DNA of 64,000 bases from Acidaminococcus fermentans DSM 20731 (GTDB lineage Bacteria > Bacillota > Negativicutes > Acidaminococcales > Acidaminococcaceae). The position numbers and the translations under genes are program-made. The notes beneath the pieces are model-generated. The model did not search any database. It saw nothing but the letters and a program-made list of their open reading frames with translations, and was not told where the DNA came from. This document shows positions 17,537 through 25,039 of this stretch, piece after piece. Numbering within the stretch: the stretch's first letter is position 1; each line of letters starts with the position of its first letter. The stretch is taken from contig NC_013740.1 of the NCBI RefSeq assembly GCF_000025305.1, positions 2,170,001 through 2,234,000 of the forward strand, given 5' to 3'.

Positions 17537-17821
17537 TTTTCCTCCCTCATTTCTTTCCGTTCAAAATCTTCCTTCTGTCAGGTATTACATTAAATGATTT
17601 TTCAAACAGTTTCCAATACTATTCCTCCCATAGGAGTTATATGATATTTTTTATGATTCATGGCAAGTTATATGTTTACTGTATGATTTTCCGGAGAACC
17701 AGCGGGCTCATCGTTGGTCGTCCATCCTTCATCGTTTTGGATGCCAAATGCCAGGCATTCGCCGTTGAACAACCCTCTGGGCGGCACTCTGCACTTGATT
17801 TCTGTCGTACAAATACAAAAA
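17537..17821. other. Intergenic region, mostly without recognised features
   Basis: About 285 bases with no convincing gene. It holds the operator-like motif at 17610-17646 and, from about 17690 to 17815, GC-richer sequence that translates on the minus strand into a short run lacking a start and any family I know. This may be a further gene remnant next to the deletion scar. Confidence 0.4.
17610..17646 (-). promoter_or_regulatory. Shared operator-like motif upstream of the amidohydrolase operon
   Basis: TTTCCAATACT (17610-17620), 5 bases, TCCCATAGGA (17626-17635), then an ATATGATAT-like tail. It is the second copy of the motif at 6671-6696. Confidence 0.6.
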
Positions 17822-17869
17822 AACACCAAAACTGTACCCCTTACCAGGTACGGTTCTGGTGTTTTTTTA
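17822..17869. terminator. Terminator-like hairpin
   Basis: ACACCAAAACTGTACC (17822-17837) pairs with GGTACGGTTCTGGTGT (17847-17862) with two imperfect pairs, followed by seven T. It ends plus-strand transcripts, and the A-rich left side would also serve the minus-strand permease remnant. Confidence 0.7.
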
Positions 17870-17885
17870 TAGCAGTACGGCTGTC

Positions 17886-18025
17886 TTACAGCCACAGGCT
17901 GGCGATGTAGGTGGCCAGCAGCCCTCCCAGGGACATGAAAACGTTGCCCAGGGACAGGGTTTTCAGCCCGGTCTTCATATCGAATCCCATGCAGTTGGTA
18001 TAGACCCAGAAAGCGGAGAATATAA
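17886..18025 (-). pseudogene. C-terminal remnant of a GntP-like permease
   Basis: The minus strand encodes FSAFWVYTNCMGFDMKTGLK and a last hydrophobic helix ending IASLWL before a TAA at 17886-17888. This resembles the C-terminus of gluconate-type (GntP) permeases. Nothing upstream continues the gene: the frame runs directly into a plus-strand GntR fragment at about 18010-18025. Only some 45 codons of roughly 440 remain. Confidence 0.55.
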
Positions 18026-18138
18026 ATCGGGTCAGGAGCTGAGCCTGACCGCCATTGCGGAACAGCTGGGCATCAGCCGCACCCCCGTACGGGAAGCCTT
18101 TCAGACCCTTGCCGCAGAAGGATTGATCACCCTCAGGA
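18006..18138 (+). pseudogene. N-terminal remnant of a GntR-family regulator
   Basis: The plus strand encodes GEYKSGQELSLTAIAEQLGI, then SRTPVREAFQTLAAEGLITL, the winged-helix core of a GntR/FadR-type regulator. It lacks a start codon with a ribosome binding site and any effector domain. At about 18130-18140 the sequence passes, in another frame, into the IlvD/Edd fragment. Confidence 0.65.
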
Positions 18139-18786
18139 AAGACCCTGGGAGCAAACCTGAAAGAGGTTTCTTTTGCTGACGGACCGGTGATCCATTCTCT
18201 GGATCATCCCAAAAAGCCAGAAGGAAGTATTGCCATCCTCTACGGCAATCTGGCTCCCAAAGGCGCTGTAGTGAAGAAAGCCGGAGTAAAGCCATCCATG
18301 TACCAGTTTACAGGGACTGCCCGGGTATTCAACTATATGGAAGATGCCTGCCGGGCCATCCAGGCAGGGGAGATCCCTGCCGGCACCGTCATCGTCCTGC
18401 GTTATGAAGGCCCCAAAGGAGGCCCCGGCATGCGGGAGCAGCACATGGTCACCTCCCTGCTGGTAGGCCGGGGCATGGATGAAAGCTGCGCTCTGATTAC
18501 CGATGGACGGTTCTCCGGTTCCACTCGCGGTCCCGCCATCGGACACATCTCTCCCGAAGCCGCTGCAGGGGGGCCCATTGCCGCTGTACAGGACGGAGAT
18601 ACCATTACCATAGACATTCCCGGGAGAAAGCTGACCCTGCATCTTACGGTCGAGGAAATCCAAAAACGGTTAACCCAGGTAAAGCTTCTCAAAAAAACGG
18701 CAACACCGGCGCTTCAGAAATATGCAGCACTGGTTACCAGTGCCGACCGGGGTGCCATTCTGGAAATTCCCGAATGCCTGAAATAA
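18130..18786 (+). pseudogene. C-terminal fragment of an IlvD/Edd-family dehydratase
   Basis: From GKTLGANL (about 18136) the frame encodes the C-terminal part of a dihydroxy-acid or sugar-acid dehydratase: SLDHPKKPEGSIAILYGNLA, then GRFSGSTRGPAIGHISPEA, ending at 18786. This is about 215 of the usual 550-570 residues; the catalytic iron-sulfur N-terminal region is gone. A GTG at 18187 could start a short protein, but it has no ribosome binding site and the product would be inactive. With the neighbouring GntR and GntP remnants it looks like a lost sugar-acid utilisation locus. Confidence 0.75.
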
Positions 18787-18842
18787 GCTTCTCAACGACT
18801 GACAACATAGAGACCATTTCTACCTTCTTGTCCTGGGTCCTC

Positions 18843-19382
18843 TCACACCCTGCCCCAATGAACCCGTTCCGGACGGGCTTCCTCCAGGGTCCTGGGCCGC
18901 TGTTTCTTGACCTCATGGCCCAGGGCCAGGATGGCTTCCACCTCCACCCCTTCCGGCAGATCCAGCAGCCGTGCCAGATACTGATGGGACGTAAGACACT
19001 GACCGTCCGCCCCTTTTTCCCCAGCCGTCATATGACGCACCTGGACCCAGCAGCTACCCAGTCCCAGTTCCGCCGCCTGGAGCATCATGGCCATCATGGC
19101 CACTGAAGAGTCTTCCACCCAGGCATGAGATTCCAGTTTCCCCATTACCACAATGGCCGCCGGCGCCTGCTCCAGCATCTGGCCAAAACGGGGTTTGCAG
19201 TGGGCCATGGCCTTCAGGATGCCCCGGTCCTCCACCACCAGAAATTCCGTACTGTGCAGGTTCTTGCTGCTGGGAGCCATCAGCCCCGCCTTCACGATTT
19301 TCTCCAGATCCTGCCGGCTTACCGGCTGTTCCGTGTACTGCCGCACACTCCGCCGGGCCGCCAAAAGATCAAAAAGTTCCAT
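18843..19382 (-). CDS. Nitroreductase-family flavoprotein
   Basis: A 179-residue FMN-dependent nitroreductase-like protein. It begins MELFDLLAARRSVRQYTEQP, where the RRSVRQY motif binds the FMN phosphate, and has APSSKNLHS and the C-terminal ILALGHEVKK region. Family members reduce nitro compounds, quinones or enones using NAD(P)H; the physiological substrate is not evident. The ATG at 19382 is chosen for its AAGGAGG eight bases upstream, ten codons inside the longest frame. It follows the amidohydrolase by about 70 bp, with a GGCGGATTT hairpin at that gene's stop, so co-transcription is only possible. Confidence 0.75.
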   Translation of the reverse strand: MELFDLLAARRSVRQYTEQPVSRQDLEKIVKAGLMAPSSKNLHSTEFLVVEDRGILKAMAHCKPRFGQMLEQAPAAIVVMGKLESHAWVEDSSVAMMAMMLQAAELGLGSCWVQVRHMTAGEKGADGQCLTSHQYLARLLDLPEGVEVEAILALGHEVKKQRPRTLEEARPERVHWGRV

Positions 19383-19449
19383 ATGCGTCCCTCCTTTTCC
19401 TCTATTATCCAATCCTTTGGCAAAATGAGCAAGGAGGGGCGGATTTTTC

Positions 19450-20592
19450 TTATCCGAAATCCGCCTGGCAGTATACGCACTTGCCCCCTTTAAACGTCAT
19501 CTGGGGCACCAGCACCTGATGTCCCGTCATGGTATGGCCGTTGATATCACAATAGGGGACCTCTTTCTTTTTCAGTCGGAACAGCGCCACATCAGCGGTT
19601 GTACCTTCTTCCATGGTTCCCAGTTCCGGACGTCCGATCAGTCGGGCCGGGTTTCCAGTGGCACAGTCCAATACCTGTTCCAACGGCATCCCGAAATCCA
19701 GGTACTTGGACAAAACCCGGGGCAGGGAATGGAGAGGCTGCAGGAAAAAGCTGGAGGCATTGTTGTCCGAACTGATCACATCCGGGACGAATCCCTGTTC
19801 TACGGCCTTCCGAGCCACCTCCAAGTCAAAATTGCTCCGCCCGTTGGAGGCATCAAAGAGTACGCCTCTTTCCCTGGCTTTCCACAGTCCCGGCAGCACC
19901 TTCCCCTTTTCGTCCAGACAGGAATGATTTCCCCGGTTCTGGTAAATATGGCAGATCACATCTCCCGACCGCAGCATGGCAGCCACTTCATCCAGGGGCA
20001 GAGGACAATCCGTCACATGGACGATGACCCTTGTGCCTGCCTTTTCAGCAATCTCCACAGTCCGCTGCAAAGATTTCCGTGCCATTTCCGGGCCCAGGAT
20101 TCCCCGGGAAAGCCGCGTTTTAAGGCCCACCAGATTGTCTTCATACCGCTGAAAGAAATCCAGAATCTTTCTTTCATCAAAATACCGGGGATCCAGATTC
20201 TCCGGATACTGGTCATTGGACTGTCCGCCGGACGCCACCAGCAGATAGTTCAGGATCCTGACTTCTGCCATGGCCATAATGCTGGCTCTGTACAGTTCAT
20301 AATTTCCGGTGCCTGCACTCCCGCCGTCCACAGCAGTGGTGATCCCCATGCAGAAAGAGGCGGCATCCCCATTGACACCATTTTCACTGCCCCGGAAACA
20401 GTAATGGGTATGATAATCGATCAGACCCGGTGTCACCAGGCATCCAGATGCATCAATGATCTGCCTGTAACCGGCAGAGCCCGCATTTACCGCGGGATAA
20501 ACGATTTTCCCTTCCACCAGGGCCACATCTTTCCTGATCAGCCGATGGGCTGCCGGATCATAGAGCAGTCCATTCCTGATTAAAAAATCCAT
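19450..20592 (-). CDS. Amidohydrolase/deacetylase-family metal-dependent hydrolase
   Basis: A 380-residue amidohydrolase-superfamily enzyme. It opens with MDFLIRNGLLYDP, followed by GLIDYHTHYCFRG (metal site, about residues 56-68), a region with VIVHVTDCP and CHIYQNRGNHS, and SSDNNASS carrying the catalytic aspartate. It resembles the deacetylase/dihydroorotase-like branch acting on cyclic amides or N-acyl compounds. The ATG at 20592 is preferred because the in-frame GTG at 20601 lies only three bases from GAAAGGA. It follows the TRAP genes across a hairpin, so it probably acts on the TRAP substrate. Confidence 0.65.
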   Translation of the reverse strand: MDFLIRNGLLYDPAAHRLIRKDVALVEGKIVYPAVNAGSAGYRQIIDASGCLVTPGLIDYHTHYCFRGSENGVNGDAASFCMGITTAVDGGSAGTGNYELYRASIMAMAEVRILNYLLVASGGQSNDQYPENLDPRYFDERKILDFFQRYEDNLVGLKTRLSRGILGPEMARKSLQRTVEIAEKAGTRVIVHVTDCPLPLDEVAAMLRSGDVICHIYQNRGNHSCLDEKGKVLPGLWKARERGVLFDASNGRSNFDLEVARKAVEQGFVPDVISSDNNASSFFLQPLHSLPRVLSKYLDFGMPLEQVLDCATGNPARLIGRPELGTMEEGTTADVALFRLKKKEVPYCDINGHTMTGHQVLVPQMTFKGGKCVYCQADFG

Positions 20593-20609
20593 ATTCAGCA
20601 CGTCCTTTC

Positions 20610-20645
20610 AAAAGACCCGGCAGAAAATGTCCTGCCGGGTCTTTT
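20610..20645 (-). terminator. Hairpin between the TRAP gene and the amidohydrolase gene
   Basis: AAAAGACCCGGCAG (20610-20623) pairs perfectly with CTGCCGGGTCTTTT (20632-20645). The short TCTTTT run on the minus strand suggests a partial terminator that lowers expression of the downstream amidohydrolase. Confidence 0.7.
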
Positions 20646-20648
20646 CTT

Positions 20649-22985
20649 TTATTTTCCGTTTTTTCTGGCCTGGTCGATGGCCTGGAGCAACTGATCCACG
20701 ATTTCACTGCCCTGATCTTTTCTGACCATGTCATAAACCACTTTGCCCTTGTCCCGCAGCTGGGCAATGACCTGAGGATCCAGAGCGACGATTTCGCATC
20801 CCGCATCGATGCAGGTCTGTTTGTATTTCTGGATGCTCTTGTCCGCCCGCCGGTTGCCGTAGGCTGTAGCAGCTGCAGCACATTCATCCACCAGTTTCCG
20901 CACATTGTCCGGCAGAGAATTGTACACGTCCTTGTTCATAAAGAAGGTAATGATGTGCCCCACATGGTTGGTTTCCACCACATACTTCTGCACTTCCTGC
21001 ACATTGTTCCCCACGATGTTCATATAGGGATTTTCTTCCCCGTCAATGGTCCCCTGCTGCAGGCCCATGAACACTTCCGTAAACTGCATGGGAGTTGCCG
21101 CAGCTCCCAGAGAATTCCAGTAGGCGATATGATACTTGTTGGTCATCACCCGGATTTTCTGACCCTGGAGATCTTCCAGTTTCGTCACTTTTTTGTTGGT
21201 GGTCAGTTCCCGGAAACCGGCGTCCGAATAACCCAGCATCTGGATGCCGCCGGCGTTGCAGTACTGATTCATGACCTTGACAAAAGGCCCATTCAGCACG
21301 GCCCGCATCTGTCCTACATTGTCAAACAGGTTGGGCATATCAAAGACCGCATACTGAGGAATGAAGTCCACCAGGTCCGTAGTCATGCCGGTACCGATTT
21401 CAATGGAGCCGCTGACCACGGCTTCGGTAAATTCCGTGGTGTTCCCCAGCTGTCCGCCGGGATACAGGTCCACCGTAATCTTTCCGCCGGATTTTTGTTT
21501 CAGCAGATGGGCGAATTCTGCGACCATCTGGTAGTTGATGGACGAATCCGCCACGGTCATGGCCGCCCGCCAATGGTATTCTCCCGGAATCTCACTGGGA
21601 TCCAGCGGCTGGATATTTTTGCCGAATTCGTCAGCATCCGCATCCAGCGCCGTACTGATATTGGAGGCCACCTTGGCCTTTTCTTTGGAAAGTGCGCTGA
21701 CCAGACCCATGGAAATGCCGGGGATGTTGGTGATCAGCATCAGGGACAGCAGGAATGTAGCCAGGAAAGGAACCGTGGCCCGGGCCAGTTTCAGCATGGG
21801 GATCTTGGTCATCCCGGATGCCACAAACAGGTTGATGCCCATGGGCGGAGTCACCATGCCAATGGCCAGGTTGCAGGTCATGATGATCCCGAAATGGATG
21901 GGGTCCATGCCCAGTGCTGTAGCTACCGGCACCATAATGGGCGTCAGGATCATGATGTTGGGAATGTTGTCGATGAACATGCCGCAAATCAGCATAATAA
22001 CGTTCATGATCAGCAGCACCACATACTTGTTGGCGGACATTGCCAGCACCGCCGTACTGATGGTCTGGGGATACCGGAGCAGGGTGATGACCTTGGCAAA
22101 AGCCGCTGCTGCCGCAATCACAAAGAGGATGTTCACATAGGTCTTGGCCCCTTCCATGAACACCTTCCCCAGGTCCTGGAACTTCAGGGTCCTGTAGACG
22201 AACAGGCAGATGAACAGCCCATAGAACACGCTGATTACTGCTGCTTCCGTAGGACTGCAGATACCGGAATAGATGGTCCCCAGAATGATGACCGGAGTCA
22301 TCAGGGCAAAGAAGCTTTCCCGGAACAGTTTCCACAGCCCCTGTTCATGGAGTTTCTGATAGCTGGCGTTGAGCTTTTCCTTGTCCTCCCCATGCTTTTT
22401 GCAGTAGATCCAGCAGTATCCCATCAGAGAAACCCCGATCAGGACGCCGGGAATGATGCCGGCAATGAACAGCTTGGAAGGCGAACAGTTGGCCGTGGAG
22501 GCATACACGATGTAGGAAATGCTGGGCGGAATAATGACCCCCAGCCCCCCGGCCACCGTTACGATGGAGGTAGCAAAGATTTTTTCATACCCCATGGAAA
22601 CCAGGAAAGGAATGGTCATGGCCCCTACGGCAGAAACCGTCGCCGGAGAAGAACCGGAAATGGCTGCGTAGAACATGCAGGTTGCCACCACCGCACAGGG
22701 GAACCCGGCCGTCTTGTTGCCAATGAAATAGCCAAAGAAGTTGAACAGCTTTTTGGAAATCCCGCCCTGGGCCATGATCATCCCGGAAACCATGAACATG
22801 GGAACGGCCAGCAGAGTAAAACTGTTGAGCCCGGAAAACATGGCCCGGGCCACGTCACTGATGCCAAAGGTAAAATGGCTGTTCAGCAGATTGGGAGCCG
22901 CTGACAGCAGGGCAAACACCCCGCCCACCGGCAGTGCCACAAAAAGGAGGAGACCCAGCAGTGCAAAAAAGAATCCGATATTCAT
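20649..22985 (-). CDS. TRAP transporter large permease (DctM) fused to its substrate-binding protein (DctP)
   Basis: A single 778-residue frame. Residues 1 to about 430 are a complete DctM: it starts MNIGFFFALLGLLLF, has AISGSSPATVSAVGAMTIPF and PPSISYIVYAS, and ends in the last helix LLSLMLITNIPGISMGLV. After a polar linker of about 35 residues (SKEKAKVASNISTALDADAD...) comes a DctP domain of about 310 residues with VDLYPGGQLGNTTEF, QKIRVM and MGLQQGTIDGEENPY. DctP normally is a separate exported protein; no signal peptide remains here. The fused domain must reach the periplasm if it works. The start overlaps the DctQ stop (ATGA). The cargo is probably a carboxylate. Confidence 0.85.
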   Translation of the reverse strand: MNIGFFFALLGLLLFVALPVGGVFALLSAAPNLLNSHFTFGISDVARAMFSGLNSFTLLAVPMFMVSGMIMAQGGISKKLFNFFGYFIGNKTAGFPCAVVATCMFYAAISGSSPATVSAVGAMTIPFLVSMGYEKIFATSIVTVAGGLGVIIPPSISYIVYASTANCSPSKLFIAGIIPGVLIGVSLMGYCWIYCKKHGEDKEKLNASYQKLHEQGLWKLFRESFFALMTPVIILGTIYSGICSPTEAAVISVFYGLFICLFVYRTLKFQDLGKVFMEGAKTYVNILFVIAAAAAFAKVITLLRYPQTISTAVLAMSANKYVVLLIMNVIMLICGMFIDNIPNIMILTPIMVPVATALGMDPIHFGIIMTCNLAIGMVTPPMGINLFVASGMTKIPMLKLARATVPFLATFLLSLMLITNIPGISMGLVSALSKEKAKVASNISTALDADADEFGKNIQPLDPSEIPGEYHWRAAMTVADSSINYQMVAEFAHLLKQKSGGKITVDLYPGGQLGNTTEFTEAVVSGSIEIGTGMTTDLVDFIPQYAVFDMPNLFDNVGQMRAVLNGPFVKVMNQYCNAGGIQMLGYSDAGFRELTTNKKVTKLEDLQGQKIRVMTNKYHIAYWNSLGAAATPMQFTEVFMGLQQGTIDGEENPYMNIVGNNVQEVQKYVVETNHVGHIITFFMNKDVYNSLPDNVRKLVDECAAAATAYGNRRADKSIQKYKQTCIDAGCEIVALDPQVIAQLRDKGKVVYDMVRKDQGSEIVDQLLQAIDQARKNGK

Positions 22986-23512
22986 TCTTTTTCCGCCCCC
23001 CTTCCCTTTTCCAGATCATTGCCGTTGTCCGCTTCCAGATTCACTTTTCCCTGGAAGACCCGGACCATCAGCTGTGCATACCGGAAGATTCCCAACAGGA
23101 TTCCAAAAGCCATAATCCGGTAAATATCCGCTACCGGAATGGCCAGAGCCGGACTGGCCTGATGGATCAAATCCGCTTTCTGAATCAGTTCCTGAGTGCC
23201 TTTGAACAGATAAGCCAAAAGAAGGATCATCACTCCGTCACAAACAAGTCCCAGGGTTTTCTGCAGACTCTCCGGCATCATAGTGGTAAAGGTATCCACC
23301 TTGATGCTCACCCCGTGGCGTACCGCACAGGGCAGGCAGTAAAAAGCCGACAGAGCCAGCAGATAACAGCATATTTCATCCGACCAGGTCAGCGCATGAT
23401 GAAAACCGTACCGCATGATTACATTGGCAAAGGACAGGCAGCACATCACAGCCAGCATAATGGCCAGGATGAGCAGTTCCAGATTTTTATCAAACCATTT
23501 GACCAGTTTCAT
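22982..23512 (-). CDS. TRAP transporter small permease (DctQ)
   Basis: A 176-residue protein with four hydrophobic segments and the DctQ signature ALTWSDEICCYLLALSAFYC followed by VRHGVSIKVD. It is the small membrane subunit that pairs with DctM. Its gene is first in the operon and overlaps the DctM-DctP fusion by four bases. It is divergent from the LysR gene at 23658, the likely regulator. The charged tail (NLEADNGNDLEKGRGAEKE) is cytoplasmic in the family's usual topology. Confidence 0.85.
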   Translation of the reverse strand: MKLVKWFDKNLELLILAIMLAVMCCLSFANVIMRYGFHHALTWSDEICCYLLALSAFYCLPCAVRHGVSIKVDTFTTMMPESLQKTLGLVCDGVMILLLAYLFKGTQELIQKADLIHQASPALAIPVADIYRIMAFGILLGIFRYAQLMVRVFQGKVNLEADNGNDLEKGRGAEKE

Positions 23513-23581
23513 TTTCTCCTACTCCCCTCTCTGAAGCAAGAATTTTCCGGAAATTTCATACTTTTATCCTATCATCTTGTC

Positions 23582-23636
23582 TGCTAGCAGTAAACGTGCT
23601 AATAATTATAGTGATAAGAAGTAATACTACTAGCAA
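23582..23636. promoter_or_regulatory. Divergent TRAP/LysR promoter region with CTAGCA repeats
   Basis: TGCTAGCA (23582-23589) is self-complementary, and related GTGCTAAT and ACTAGCA sequences occur at about 23598 and 23630. The spacing is about two to three helical turns. It is a candidate LysR operator; core promoter boxes are not clear. Confidence 0.35.
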
Positions 23637-23657
23637 AGAATGGAAAGGGGCCACATC

Positions 23658-24629
23658 ATGGATATCCAGGTTCTGGAATATATCGTAACCATCGCCGACT
23701 GCGGCAGCATCTCCAGGGCTGCTCAGAAACTGTTCATCACCCAGTCCGGACTGAACCAGCAGCTGATCAAACTGGAAAACAGGCTGGGCATCAAAATCTT
23801 TGAGCGGGACAATCATCATCTGGAAATCACCCCCGCCGGCCAGCTGATTGTGGACAGCGCCACGGAAATCCTCCGGATCCGCCGGAACACCCTGACCCAG
23901 CTCAGTGATCTTCAATCCAGCATCAGCGGCCTGATTTCCCTGGGACTGACCCATGAGCACGGCATCGATGTGTTTACTGCCATTTATCAGCAGTTCCATC
24001 AGCGTTACCCCCATATCAACTTTTCCCTGAAAGAAAAAATCGTGGCGGACCAGTACCAGATGCTGGGCCGGGGCTCTCTGGACCTGGGCATTGTCCTGAT
24101 CAAGAAACTTCCCGCCGAGATCCAGCGCACCCTGATCCGGGAAGATCTGTATCAGGAAGATCTGCTGCTGGGGATTCCTTTGTCCCACCCCCTGGCCTCC
24201 CGGGCGGTTCCTCTCAGTGCAGGGAAACCTCTCCGAGTCATTGATCTGCACCTTTTCAAAGATGACCCGTTTGCCCTGATTTTCAAGTCTTCCACCATGC
24301 GGCAGGACGTCATTGATCCCTTATTCGAAAAGAGTAGATTCTATCCCCATATCATGCTGGAAACTGCCATGAACAACGCCCTGGCCACCCTGGTCAGCCG
24401 TGGCTTCTGCTGTACCATTCTGCCCCATTCCCGGGTCCTGGCCAGCAGTCACCAGGACGAGTGTGCCTGGTTCCGCCTGCTGGAAAATCCCACCTGGTCC
24501 GTTTCCGTAGTCCGACGGAAGGATTACCGGCTGGGCGAAGCCACCCGATATCTGCTGGAACTGGCGAAACAGTACGGCCGCTCTATGGAAGAACAGTTTT
24601 CCTGTCACAGTCCCGGATACAACCGCTAA
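23658..24629 (+). CDS. LysR-family transcriptional regulator
   Basis: A 323-residue LysR regulator with the helix-turn-helix in the first 60 residues (MDIQVLEYIVTIADCGSISR, then AAQKLFITQSGLNQQLIKL) and the effector-binding domain from about residue 90. The ATG at 23658 lies seven bases after AAAGGGG; the ORF from 23640 starts six codons earlier without a site. It is divergent from dctQ-dctMP, its probable target, and convergent with the DUF1667/FAD oxidoreductase genes behind a strong bidirectional terminator. The effector is unknown. Confidence 0.85.
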   Translation: MDIQVLEYIVTIADCGSISRAAQKLFITQSGLNQQLIKLENRLGIKIFERDNHHLEITPAGQLIVDSATEILRIRRNTLTQLSDLQSSISGLISLGLTHEHGIDVFTAIYQQFHQRYPHINFSLKEKIVADQYQMLGRGSLDLGIVLIKKLPAEIQRTLIREDLYQEDLLLGIPLSHPLASRAVPLSAGKPLRVIDLHLFKDDPFALIFKSSTMRQDVIDPLFEKSRFYPHIMLETAMNNALATLVSRGFCCTILPHSRVLASSHQDECAWFRLLENPTWSVSVVRRKDYRLGEATRYLLELAKQYGRSMEEQFSCHSPGYNR

Positions 24630-24664
24630 AAAAGGCGCTGCCCATTTTCTGCAGCGCCTTTTTC
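24628..24664. terminator. Bidirectional terminator between LysR gene and oxidoreductase operon
   Basis: GGCGCTGC (24634-24641) pairs with GCAGCGCC (24651-24658), with an A-tract on one side and a T-tract on the other. Confidence 0.85.
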
Positions 24665-25039
24665 TTATCTCTTTTCCACCGTCTTTGTGGCGATCACATC
24701 CGCTCCCAGTCCCAGTACGTTGGGAATCAGCACCGTACCTGCCCTGACCGGCGCCTTTACCTGACATTTCCGGATTTCTTCCATCACTGGAAAGATCTGT
24801 TCTTTGGGAATGGCCCCCCGGGTCCGTACGCTGACCAGGGGCAGTTCTCCGCCCTCCACCAGGACGGAACTGGCAATGGTCCGTTTGGGAGCCAGCAGTT
24901 CCTGACGGGCATATTCCTCTCCCCGGGAGCACAGGTTCCCCGTTACTTTTTCCAGTACCGGTTTTCCTTCCCGGATTTCATAATCCAGCTGCAGGGTGCA
25001 CCCATTGGGGCAGACGATGCAGGTCATTTCCTTATTCAT
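24665..25039 (-). CDS. DUF1667 protein, small subunit of a GlpAB-like oxidoreductase
   Basis: A 124-residue protein with an N-terminal cysteine cluster, CIVCPNGC (C8, C11, C15), and a fourth cysteine in GNLCSRGEEYA, fitting a metal or iron-sulfur site. It belongs to the DUF1667 family, often encoded after two FAD oxidoreductases that resemble anaerobic glycerol-3-phosphate dehydrogenase subunits. The start overlaps the end of the preceding FAD gene by eight bases, indicating coupled translation. It probably passes electrons or stabilises the complex; direct evidence is lacking. Confidence 0.75.
   Translation of the reverse strand: MNKEMTCIVCPNGCTLQLDYEIREGKPVLEKVTGNLCSRGEEYARQELLAPKRTIASSVLVEGGELPLVSVRTRGAIPKEQIFPVMEEIRKCQVKAPVRAGTVLIPNVLGLGADVIATKTVEKR

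Noticed and set aside
18187-18786. Treating the IlvD/Edd C-terminal frame as an intact small gene from the GTG at 18187
   Set aside because: In-frame family sequence continues upstream of the GTG (GKTLGANLKEVSFADGP), there is no ribosome binding site and the catalytic part is missing.
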